A DNA stretch of 64,000 nucleotides. Origin: Carallia brachiata (lineage: Eukaryota; Streptophyta; Magnoliopsida; Malpighiales; Rhizophoraceae). The notes beneath the pieces were generated by a model that saw only the letters and a program-made list of their open reading frames with translations, was not told the DNA's origin and did no database searches. Position 1 is the first letter of the stretch, and each line of letters begins with the position of its first letter. Both the position numbers and the translations under genes were made by a program. Below are positions 25,411-35,890 of this stretch, piece after piece. The stretch lies in the NCBI GenBank assembly GCA_021464245.1, contig JADCRB010000007.1, positions 3,844,532-3,908,531 on the forward strand. The letters are read 5' to 3'.

Positions 25411-25558
25411 TTTCTCATATATATATATTTTTGATTTGTTGGAGCTGGTAATTCAACAATAAGGAAGGAGAAGGTCTACCAAATCTGGGGTTCAAACTCT
25501 AGACTTGAAAATTAGAGACACACATCTCTAACTAACTGAGAAGTGCTCAGAGTTTCTC
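25411..25558 (-). mobile_element. tRNA-derived SINE in the leader of SVP copy B
   Basis: This block is absent from copy A, where AGGGTTTCTCTTAGATT is continuous. TTTCTC flanks it on both sides (25411-25416 and 25553-25558), suggesting a short target duplication. On the minus strand it reads like a tRNA-derived SINE: an A-box-like CTCAGTTAGTTAGAG followed by a B-box-like GAGTTTGAACCCC (+ strand 25489-25499), and then an A/T tail with TA repeats. It lies between the promoter and the start codon, so it is either transcribed in the leader or spliced out with a leader intron. Confidence 0.65.
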
Positions 25559-25707
25559 TTAGATTAATCTTTCAAATTTGCATAACCCCATCACTTTTTG
25601 AAGCTCTTTTCCCTTACCATTTTCTGCCTTTATCCTTGTTTCTGAAAGGAAGTTATCTAATTTTTGACTGATGTTTTAAAGGAAGGTTGTTGGGAAAAGG
25701 AGGCTCT

Positions 25708-27027
25708 ATGGCTAGAGAGAAGATCAAGATCAAGAAGATTGACAACATCACTGCGAGGCAAGTAACCTTCTCCAAGAGGAGGCGAGGGCTTTTCAAGAAA
25801 GCTGCAGAACTTTCTGTTCTCTGTGATGCTGAGGTTGCTCTAATCATTTTCTCAGCTACCGGCAAGCTCTTTGAGTATGCTAGCTCCAGGTACGTCATTT
25901 TGTGATTTAGACTCTTTAATTCAATGGTTGTGATCCATTTTTTCCCAGCTCTTCTCTCGAGTTTTTCTGTGCATCCGTACATGCATCTGTGCGCACACGT
26001 GTGAGATAGAAATCTAAGAAGGGGCTCCGTGGGATTGGAGCTAGCGAGCTAGCCTTGACTGGAGAAACAACTAGGAAACGAAAAAGAATAGAAAACCTCG
26101 TACCATACACATTTGTCTGATTAAACTGTTTAAATCTCGGGGAAGAAATTAAAAAACTCTACGGCGACAAAAGTTTCTATTTAGTTTCTAGTCTTTTTTC
26201 TTAGGGATTAGGCAATGAAAAACCTATTTTTGGCAGCATTTATGTGGTTATTTTTGGCTGATTTAAAGGCTTTTTTTTTTCTCTGTTGAGTGTCTTGTAA
26301 TCCTGTCCGTTCTGAGGCCTTGCATTAATTTAAATGTTTTCCCTTTCTTGACCAACAATTGGTGAAAAATTAAGTCATGATCATGAAATCCTTTCAGTTC
26401 CCACATAAAATTTTCGTTTTTTTTTTTTTTTTTCCAATTCTTATTTCTTGCTGTCCGAGTATTCTTTCCTTGACCGTAGATGTAAACTGGGATTTTCTTA
26501 TCTATTCCAAATGAGTCGATGAAGTAGTCCAATGTGAAAACTTGCTATGTGTAGGACATGCCTGAAATTCATTATAGCGGCCGTGTAATTGGGTAGTTTT
26601 CATCTTAGATGTGATCTACGAGTATATCTAAGGAGTTAAGAATCGAGGAGATTATTTGGCGTGAAAATTTTATATGAGAAAGAGTCTTGAAGGAAGTCTT
26701 TTCTTTGTTTTGTGTGCACTTGTGTGTGTGTGTGTGTGTGTGTGATTGTCTCTGTGTGTCCGTTCAAGGATTTTTTTTTTTTTTAAGATATCCTACATCT
26801 AGACCAACTGTGAAGAGGAGAGACAGTTGAAAACTTAGGAGTTCTTGACCTGTATTTTACTGGCATATTGTCACTACCGTTCAATTCAAGGAAATTGAAG
26901 AAAGTATTTTCTTTCTTAGAGAGTAGTGTACGTGGGAAATAAGTGATGATCTGTTCCCTTAGATTGTACTTTTGTTTCGTATTCGAATTGTAATTAACTT
27001 GTGCACAATGCATTTGATTATTATTAT

Positions 27028-27074
<47 letters not shown>

Positions 27075-30000
27075 CATGGCAAATGGTTTCTTCATGGAAA
27101 AACGTGGCCCTGGCTTTGACATGTTTTATCTGTGTTTCTCTACGCATGCACTAATATCCAGCATTCATTTATTAAGTGGATATTCTTTAACTATAAAGTG
27201 ATATGACATTATTTAAGATGTTGGAATCTTTTTGGTTGATGAGATTTTAGAAATTTTGAATGATTGAATCGAGGTTCTTTATTCATGGTTTATAAATGCC
27301 TGTTAAAATGTTTTGAACCGTACATTTCTCCCTATCCCACATAAAAGGATGGAATTTCCCTCCAACAGTATGTTTGTGATATTCTTCAATTTTCTTCAAC
27401 ATGAAATAACAAATGCCAAATTTTACTCGAGGGTTAGTACATTGGCGTGCATTTGGATTTTCAAGTTATAGTTAACATGACTAGTTATGTCTGGTGGATC
27501 TATAGGAGCAATGCTTGAAAAATTGGTGCTTCCTATTTGTACTAAGTTTAATTCACTCACAATCTTACATTACACAAATTTATTTTATTATTTTTTATTT
27601 CAAATATACTTCACTTATTGTATGAAAAAAAAAGTTAGTCAAATTAGAAATTGTCAAAAAAAAAAAAAGATCGAAACTTTTCAAAATAGATAATAATCGA
27701 AGCTAGTTACTTTTTGAAATTTCTTCAAAACAGTTAGACATTAACCTTGATCTTCAACTTAATAGTGCGAACCACTTAACATTTTGATAATTATTTCACC
27801 ATCAACATCGAAATATCATTCATTCAATAAGGTAAATACAACATTAGAGCCCATTTCAGGTTAGATAAACAAAAACAATAACTAACAGTTTAAACCCTGC
27901 AGGCGCTACGTTGTAGATTAATCTAACCAAAAAAACTGGCAATGCTACACTTAGCATGAGCCAACTTTTACTAACATATCGATCCACACACTCCATTCTA
28001 ATTGGTTTTGGAGACTTGGGGAGCCCAGTTTCATATTAACATTGCGTGGGAACTACCTTGAACGGACTCACTTGCGGAGTTGATCCCCTTTCATGGCAAT
28101 GAAAGCTGATGGACATGGTGCAAAGGCGGTGCATCCACTTGCACAGACTATGTCGAAGCAAGCAAGGGATCACACCATGTTAACCACTATTTGACACTAG
28201 GTAGAATTCAGATTGTGTTTATATCTAATATAAAATGGACTTAATCAGACTTAATTCATTGTTTTCTTCTATTGAGAGGAAATCTAAAATAATGGAGGTA
28301 AAGGTAACATAACCATAGAGAAGAACGAATTTGATTTCCTGCGATATTGGATACAGTGGTTCAGGCTTGGAGGAAAAGTCAGTCATATAGGATATGATTG
28401 ATCTTTTTTGATGGGTCGGAAGATATATTCTTTGAATTTCTCCAAAATGAAGGTAGAAGTTTCAGTGGAAGTGAACTATGTTTTTCTTGATATATGCCTA
28501 AATGAAGCGTAAAAGCTATAGTAGTTTGTTTGTCATTTGCAAACACACATACAATTGTTCACACCTGTTTCCTTTTCTCCAGGTTCAGGTAAGCATGTTG
28601 CTTTCATTCGTTTTCTCAATTCCTTTCTCCTTTCTTCCTTTTCTAGATTGCTCCCCTCCAGTCCCATTCCCCTTTAATCAAATATAAGCTCCAAAATGAG
28701 CTGGAGCTGCTTGTGCTCACGTAAATTAAAAGGAATAACCAATAGCGGATGTAACGCTTGAAACTCGGTCCATAAGATGATGGAAGAAGGAATCCAATTC
28801 CATTGGTGTTCCATCACATTCTTCCCTGATGAAACTTTTGAAAAGCCTCACTTCCATATTTTTATCGTGTCAATCTTTTGGTAAACAATGCTGTAAAGGT
28901 GATTAGAATGGCTCCTTCCCTCGGCAAGTGAGTTGGTATTCATTTCAAATTGCTGTCCTAGAAGTAATTATATGACGACTTTTGCATGCGAATTATCATA
29001 TATTGCAAAATATTTGATTTGACATATTTTGAAATGGTTTGAGTCTCTATATGGTATTGTTTCCTTATCAAGCATGGTTATATGGTAGTGTTTCCTTATC
29101 AAAGCATGGTTGATGGGAGAAAAGTCTCCTAGTAACTGTTGGTGACTACGGGAAAATGGTTATTTTAGTCATCCTTTTCGACAACAATATACATGTTTCC
29201 ATAGCTTTGCAAAAGCTTGCCAGAATCTGTGTAAGTAAAATCAAACCACCTATTAACTTAAAGTTACTTCTCTAAAAATTGAACCATATATGAGCATTTT
29301 CTATTTAGTTTTATCCAGTCAATTTTGTGCTTATCAATTTTAAACCAAGTATTTTAATCCCTAAATTAATGTGTGTGTAGCTTCCATGTTACAGTATTTG
29401 ACTTAATTAATGTGTTAAAATGAAGTATGAAGGATACCCTTTCGAGGTACAGTCTTCACTCAAATAACATTGAAAAGCTGGATCAGCCGTCTCTTGAATT
29501 GCAGGTTAACTCTTTCTGGATTTTGCAACATAATGTCGTGTTTTCAAATTATATTCCTATTCCATTCATTTCAAAGTTTATATCTAAAGTTTTGCAGACT
29601 GTCAATACTTACATTTTCTTAATTTTTTTCATTCTCAATTACAGTTAGAAAATAGCACTCACATTCGATTGAGTAAGGAAGTTGCTGAAAAGAGCCACCA
29701 ATTGAGGTATTATTTCGGCAGAATTATGTACTAAATTGTGATGCAGTTGTTTTAATTTAGTGCTTGCTTTAATACTGTTCCTTAATAACAGGCAGATGAG
29801 GGGAGAAGATCTTCAAGGACTAAATATAGAGGAATTATTGCAATTGGAAAAAAGGCTTGAAGTAGGACTTAGTCGCGTGCTTGAAACTAAGGTCTTGTGC
29901 GCATGACATTGATGTGTGGCCTAACTATTCTTTTATGCTGTTGATTGGTTCAAGACTAACTTGAATATCTGTATTTACTCGTAGGGTGAGAAGATTATGA

Positions 30001-30846
30001 CGGAAATATCTGCTTTGGAAAAGAAGGTTAGATGTGATAGCAAGCTTATGTACGCAATAAGATTCTCATGGTAGATTTTCTAAGTTACAGTTGCAACTAA
30101 TCGATAATTTTTTTTAACAGCTCGAGATTTTACTAGTAGACTTTTAAAAAAACTTTAATATATATATAATAATAGAAGACTAATCTATCATATATTAACG
30201 TGTAGTTTCTCATCTACCAAGCATACTCTTAAGAAATACCCTCCACAAAAATATATGTACAAAGCTAGCACCAATTTCACTACAGCTATAATTAATGATC
30301 CCCGTAACACCAAAGATAAAATACAACTACATAATATGCCCAAAAACTCACATAAAACCAACTATACAACCAACTCCTCATTACATGTTCCCATCTTATC
30401 AAGAGCATCTACAAACTCATGATTTTGTTTGATAAAAAGGAGGTTTAAGATGATAATGAGGAATAAATTTAGAGTTAATTATTGGATATGACTAAAATCA
30501 TTGTTAACTAATATGATTAGAGGGAAGTAGCTAAATACACTATTAACATTTATGTGTGGAGTAACTAAAGCATATGTAGAAATCATACTTAAAATGTATA
30601 AAAGCTATGTCAAAAAGTGACATAAATGCTAATGTGTAACAATATCGTTGTCAAAAAGAGATTTTATTAATATATATGATTGTGTGCGAAAATAAATTTT
30701 ATCAGGCAATAGTATGCTTTTAGTAGTTAATGATCTCATAGATACTGGATGTGATTTTGCACGATTTACTTGTAATACTTGTTATCGTGAATATGTTATT
30801 GATATCAAAAAGAAGTGAACAGAAACCAGAGGGGAAGTGTGGAGTA

Positions 30847-30885
<39 letters not shown>

Positions 30886-32347
30886 ATGGTTGAAAGAATG
30901 TACATTGTTGGCCTGCATAGATGAAGTTACCAAAATTCTTTGAAATTCATCGTCCCTCTGCTGCATTCAGTTCTCCAAGAAAATATGAAATTACATTAAC
31001 TGGTGAATATCATAATTTATAAAATGAACTAGTCAAGATTTCATAATTTCTCAATAACCTTGGTTTGGATTCTTCACATCACGATGCAGGAAGCACTGCT
31101 GCTGGAGGAGAATAAGCAACTAAAGCAGAAAGTAAGCATTGCTAGTGTCGTTGCATAATGTTGTAGATGTGATCACTAACTATGTGGATCATTTGTGGGC
31201 AGATGGCAATGTTGTGCAAGGCAAAAGGGCCTGTTCTCTTGGAACCGGATATAGCAGTCCAGGAGGAAGGCATGTCATCTGGGTCTGCCACCAATGTTTG
31301 CAGCTGCACCAGTGGCCCTCCTGCAGAGGATGATAGCTCCGACACTTCCCTCAAATTAGGGTAAGCTTATTTATTTTCTGGTTAGTGAAAGAGGCTTTAT
31401 TGAAAGATAAAATGCAATATGATGAAAAAAGAAAGGAGAGAAAAACCAAAAAGGCAAAAATTGCTGTGGAAGGCGTACTGAGCTATCTAAATTGCTCGAG
31501 TGGTTGAAGTTGTATCTGTGTTGCTTGTGAGACAATTAGATATGCATATTATAAAATGGAGACACATTCCCACGATGCTTAGTTTATTAGTAATTTATTT
31601 CACATAAACATGTAACCATGCACGTATGGATGCATTATGAAAAAGGATGTACATGAATCATGTTTTTTTAAAGAAATTGATTGGTTTTTCTTCCATCCAT
31701 TTGTTCACTCAAAAAGTTATAAGCAATCCAACGAATGCTCCAAGGAATTTTATGTATAGTACTCTTAAGTGATTGGATGTTAATAGTGATGATATCGTGA
31801 ATTTGTGTTGACCAAAAATAAAATTGCTAAAATATTGTATATTGATGACTATTCATTTAATTGCTTGACCTTTTTTTAATTAGGATAAATTGGATTTGAG
31901 TTCTTAAAGTCTTTGATGGAAGTGTTAAGTAGATGTTCTCCCATTATTCTTCTCTTCTTTTTCACTCGTACAAATTATTATTGTTGTTATTGTTATTATT
32001 ATTGATTTTGGGAAAGGTTAAACCTATATAAGGGAAAAGGAAAGAGAAGTATGGTGAGGTTCGAACTATCAACTACACTTTTACCTAACAAGACCGGTGA
32101 TTACTTGAACTAATGCTCAAGATTACTCACTCACACGAATTATTGTCTCAGGAGAATATGGAGCATTTCTTCACTTTTTGTTTATTGCTTCTGACCTTTT
32201 CCCAAAGCTGTTATGTTAGAAACTAACATTCTGCTTTAGTCATCTAACAATTGCATGATAAATTTAGGAAAAGTTTTGTCGTTCTTAATGTCTCTATACA
32301 CATGCGTAATTGCTTTCCTTAAACGTTCTTACAGGCTTTCTTTCTGA
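25708..32347 (+). CDS. SVP: SVP/AGL24/JOINTLESS-like MADS-box transcription factor, copy B
   Basis: Type II MIKC MADS-box factor of the StMADS11 clade. Family members bind CArG boxes as dimers in the nucleus and repress or time flowering, inflorescence development and, in woody plants (DAM genes), bud dormancy. Exons are 25708-25889, 29426-29504, 29645-29706, 29792-29891, 29985-30026, 31090-31131, 31203-31360 and 32335-32347, all GT-AG. They join to 678 bp, or 225 aa. The MADS domain is residues 1-60, starting [13 protein letters not shown] with [16 protein letters not shown] and [15 protein letters not shown]. The I region and K-box run from about 62 to 169 ([31 protein letters not shown]). 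The C-terminus ends in TSLKLGLSF, close to the clade's LRLGLP motif. Intron 1 is 3.5 kb, long enough for regulatory elements. Length and exon number match the family. Whether it acts as an SVP or an AGL24/DAM type cannot be decided from the sequence. Confidence 0.92.
26763..26892 (-). mobile_element. 114-bp poly-A insertion with 8-bp TSD in intron 1 of copy B
   Basis: TTCAAGGA is repeated at 26763-26770 and 26885-26892. The insert between them starts with 14 T (a tail on the minus strand). Copy A has a single TTCAAGGA at the same point (about 6612). The hundred bases before the tail match no family I recognise. It fits a 5'-truncated product of LINE-driven integration. Confidence 0.75.
27033..27070. 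repeat. (TA)n microsatellite in intron 1 of copy B
   Basis: About 19 TA units. Copy A has only short interrupted TA stretches at the same place (about 6751), so this tract expanded after the duplication. Confidence 0.9.
30850..30882. repeat. (TA)n microsatellite in intron 5 of copy B
   Basis: About 16 TA units between exons 5 and 6. Copy A has four to five units in the same context (about 10602). Confidence 0.9.
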
Positions 32348-34015
32348 ATTGAAATCTGAAGCTGCACGACGATAATCACAGTAAGATTCATAGTAAGGAA
32401 AAGGCTGGCCCTTATGTTTGCTTGATTTGTAACAGTGGACTTGGAGTTCCGAGTGAAAGCACCCTGCACTCCTTTTTGTTGTGAGCATGTAACATTTCTT
32501 TGAATCTTTTGTTCTGATAACCAAACGGACCTAGTCCGACTGTATCTAGTACGTAGACTGTTTAGGTACAAATACTCGACTGATTTATTATTAGTGCAAT
32601 GTCCATGGCCTAGAAGAACCATGTCCGATGTTGAATGATCTTAATATAATTCTAGAATTCGTATTATGCGTCTGTATCAATTATTCTTTCCCAGCTCACT
32701 TATTTTTTCAACGTTTGTGTGGTTCATTGGTGAATGTATGCTCGCCCAGTGACTTTAATTAGGGTTTTGCCTCTACCAGTTAATTAGCCTTTCCCAGCAT
32801 ACCACATTGTCCCAGTGACCACATGAGTAGGATTGCATGCAGCTGCTTCTCTAACCCGTTAGTGATCTGATTGTACTAATTGTGATGATGCCTGGGAAAA
32901 GGGTGTGACAAATTTTATTAACTTTTGTAATATTTTCGGTTACATAATTATGATCGATGATGATGCCTTTATGTTAAGACATTAGTCTAACTTCATAATA
33001 AACTATCTTGAATAATAAGTTGAACTATATTGAAAATTAAATGCATAATACAAGTGTTAGAAATGGTGTCTTGAATTGATGTATGCCGTAAGGACTCTAG
33101 TTGGAAGCCCAAAAAAAGAAAACGAAGAAAAGGTCAACATAAACTAAAAAGAGACAATTTACGAATCAGTTTCTTACGCTATGAGGGTACCGGAGGCATA
33201 AGAAGCTTTTGAGTTGATGCTGGATGCTGTGTCAAATAAAGAGGGCTGTTAGTTAATGAGCTCCAAAATTTGAGAGAGAAGCACAAGGGATTTGAGATTG
33301 AAGTATTTTGCGGGGCTAATCTCAAGAATTTACACTTTTGCTATCAAATATTATAAAATATGTCTTGAGTAATTATTTCAATTTGACTTGTAAATTTGTA
33401 AAAATTATTAATAATTTGAAAATTGTATGAATTGTTGTAGTTCATAATAGCAGAATATGAGGAATATACCGGAAAACTTTTCAAGATTCAATATTAAGTC
33501 AGGATGTACAACAGTTTTAAAATAATGTATGTCCCTGTTGAATATACTTGTCCCACACTTTTCAAACACGTATTGGACACTTTAAAATGTGTCCAACGAA
33601 AAGTTAAAAATAAATAAAAAATTCAAACATATTTGTCAAACATTTTTAATATATGTGTTCAATATTTTTAATTAGTATATTATATACACACAAACATAGA
33701 TGCTTTCTTAAATATTTTGTTATATATATACATATATATATTATTATTTTTAAAATTCTTAACAAAATACATATTATATTTTAAAATAGTATAATAATAA
33801 TTATTATGAATTATACGTAAAAATAGTTTTAAATTTATTAAACATATATTTAAATTAAATATAAAAATATATATAATATTTAATATATTTTATAATTATA
33901 TTTACGTCGCATCCATATCCTAATTTTCTAAGAATTTTTGTATTCTCATATTTGTGTGTTGTTGTGTCCATATCCGTGCATTTTAGATATTAAGTTGCTA
34001 GCTAACTTTCTTTAA
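32348..34015. other. 3' flank of SVP copy B and intergenic sequence
   Basis: The first several hundred bases are the probable 3' untranslated region of copy B. At about 33545-33985 a stretch begins and ends with words such as GTATTGGACAC and TGTGTCCATATCCGTGCA. They resemble the ends of the block at 62436-62985 and suggest an old DNA transposon. No gene was found. Confidence 0.45.
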
Positions 34016-34265
34016 CATTATGTTTAGATACGAAGAAAGTGAATAAAAAAAAATGAATAAAAAATAATACAATAATGATGATATTATAATTGATAAAATA
34101 TAATCATTAAAAAGTTACAAAAAAAATAAATAATAATTTGTGAGAGAAAAAATAAAAGGTAGTTATTTGAATTGATAGAAAATGAATAGAAAATAAGATG
34201 AATAGAATACATTTTTCTTTCATTTTCTTTTTTTTTTCCCAACAGAAAATTGTCAAACAGGGCCT
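34016..34265. repeat. Purine-rich dispersed element, copy 3
   Basis: Contains AATTTGTGAGAGAAAAAA at about 34135 and GAATTGATAGAAAATGAATAG. It runs from TATGTTTAGATACGAAG to GTCAAACAGGGCCTAA. The outer ends look like imperfect inverted repeats (TGTTTAGA / CAAACAGG). Same family as the members at about 945-1330 and 19899-20155. Confidence 0.55.
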
Positions 34266-34940
34266 AAAGGGCTTGATTATATAACAATGTATACATAAAA
34301 GAGTTTGTAATTTATTTAATGATACCTATTGAATTTAATAGATATTTCACAATATTACACTAAATCACCGCACATCTATTGCATTAGCCCTATTGCGTAC
34401 TGCCAAGCTTTTCCGTTGTTCAAATATAACGAATTAATAAGCTTTTCCGTCGTTGGAAATAGTTAATGAGTAATTTTCAAATCGGTTTATAAATGTGTAA
34501 AAATTGACAAAAAATAAAAATAAAAATAAAAATAACTAACAATTTCGAATTTGGAATAAATTGTCATTATTTGAAATTGACCTACGCACGACTCGCAATA
34601 ATTATTAGGAAAGAAGTTGTCTGGCACACTTATACCTAATAAAGTGTAACTACGTCGATAATTTGTGTAAAATTTTTTTGAAGAATTTTTGTTTGAAAAT
34701 TATAAAATTTTATTTTTTTAATACATATTATTTATAATTTACAGTTTTAAATTCTACAATAATATTTATGTAATTTTTAATTTTAATTTTATATTTCATA
34801 AATATAATTACATTAACTTAATATTACAGTGTGCTCCTAAACGGCGCCTTAATTATTAACAACTCCGAATAAATTGTCCCAAATGTAAGCAACGTTGGAC
34901 TCGAAAGTCGATGCCTCTCACCGAGTGTCTCTGAAATCTC

Positions 34941-34947
34941 TATATAA
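34941..34947 (+). promoter_or_regulatory. Possible TATA box of the ULP2-like gene
   Basis: TATATAAC lies about 50 bp upstream of the start codon at 34993. If used, the leader would be only about 20 bases, so a start site further upstream remains possible. Confidence 0.3.
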
Positions 34948-34992
34948 CTGACTCGCTCGTTTTACTCTGATCCCCGGCGGGGACATCTTGCA

Positions 34993-35834
34993 ATGAAGAC
35001 CGGCTTCGAGGTCTTGGACTTGAAAGAAGAGGACGAGCTGCCGGATGTCTGCGCCGCCAAATTCTCGGGCAAATTGAAAAATCCGTGCCCCGACAGTCCG
35101 GCCATTTTGAAGTATGAGTTTCTTGAGAGCGGTACGCTTTTTCTCTTCGCTATTTTTACATTTTTGTTGTGGATTTCCCTCTTTCTGGATCCATTTTAGT
35201 TTTCTTTTTATGGAAATAGAGACTTTGATGATCAAGATTGGCGCCACATTTGGATTTGTCTTTTCGATGGATGTTGGGGAATTTTGGTGAATTTCCTGTT
35301 GACATCGTTTGCATTTTGTTTGGATTATTTTTCAATGGTGCGTTTTATATTGTTGATGTAAGGGAGAATGTTCTTCGTAATTCTTACTGAAGGATAGGTT
35401 TTACTGGAGCCAAGCCGTGTTCTTCTTTTTCTTTTGTCTTTTCTATTTTTTATGATTGTGGGATATTGGAGGTTGGTCATGCCATTTGGACTTAGTTCTT
35501 TGTATTATTCTTCATTTTATTTGTGTTACATAACCTCGTGTATGTGATTATGTGGATAATTTGTCTTTTGAATTTGTTGTCAATATGCTCGTTACGGGTA
35601 GTGTATACAGGTGCATTACATTGTAGTGAGGTTCCACAGGGTTGTGTTTGGGTATGATGGGGAAGAAGAGAATGTAAACACGAGGCAGATTTATCTCATA
35701 TTGTTGTACCTGTTTCTGAGTTTTAACACACGTGTTTATAGTTTTTACAGTGGTGTTAACTGTTAAGCATGAGCGATGTGGAGAGAAATTCAGCATCGAA
35801 ATTGGGGATGGAATGGCTAATGATCTTGCACTTT

Positions 35835-35890
<56 letters not shown>

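Larger units (their letters stand above)
21600..31361 (+). repeat. Segmental tandem duplication, downstream unit (B)
   Basis: Direct repeat partner of 2025-11068. It is about 0.7 kb longer, mainly through a poly-A retroposon in the promoter (23950-24215), a SINE in the leader (25417-25558) and a 114-bp poly-A insertion in intron 1 (26771-26884). Conserved blocks include the promoter stretch just upstream of the TATA box, every coding exon and most of introns 1-6. Confidence 0.85.

Noticed and set aside
31380..31480. Possible LINE 3' end just after exon 7 of SVP copy B
   Set aside because: The text resembles LINE tails (TTTATTGAAAG on the opposite strand), but no poly-A tract or target duplication is visible.
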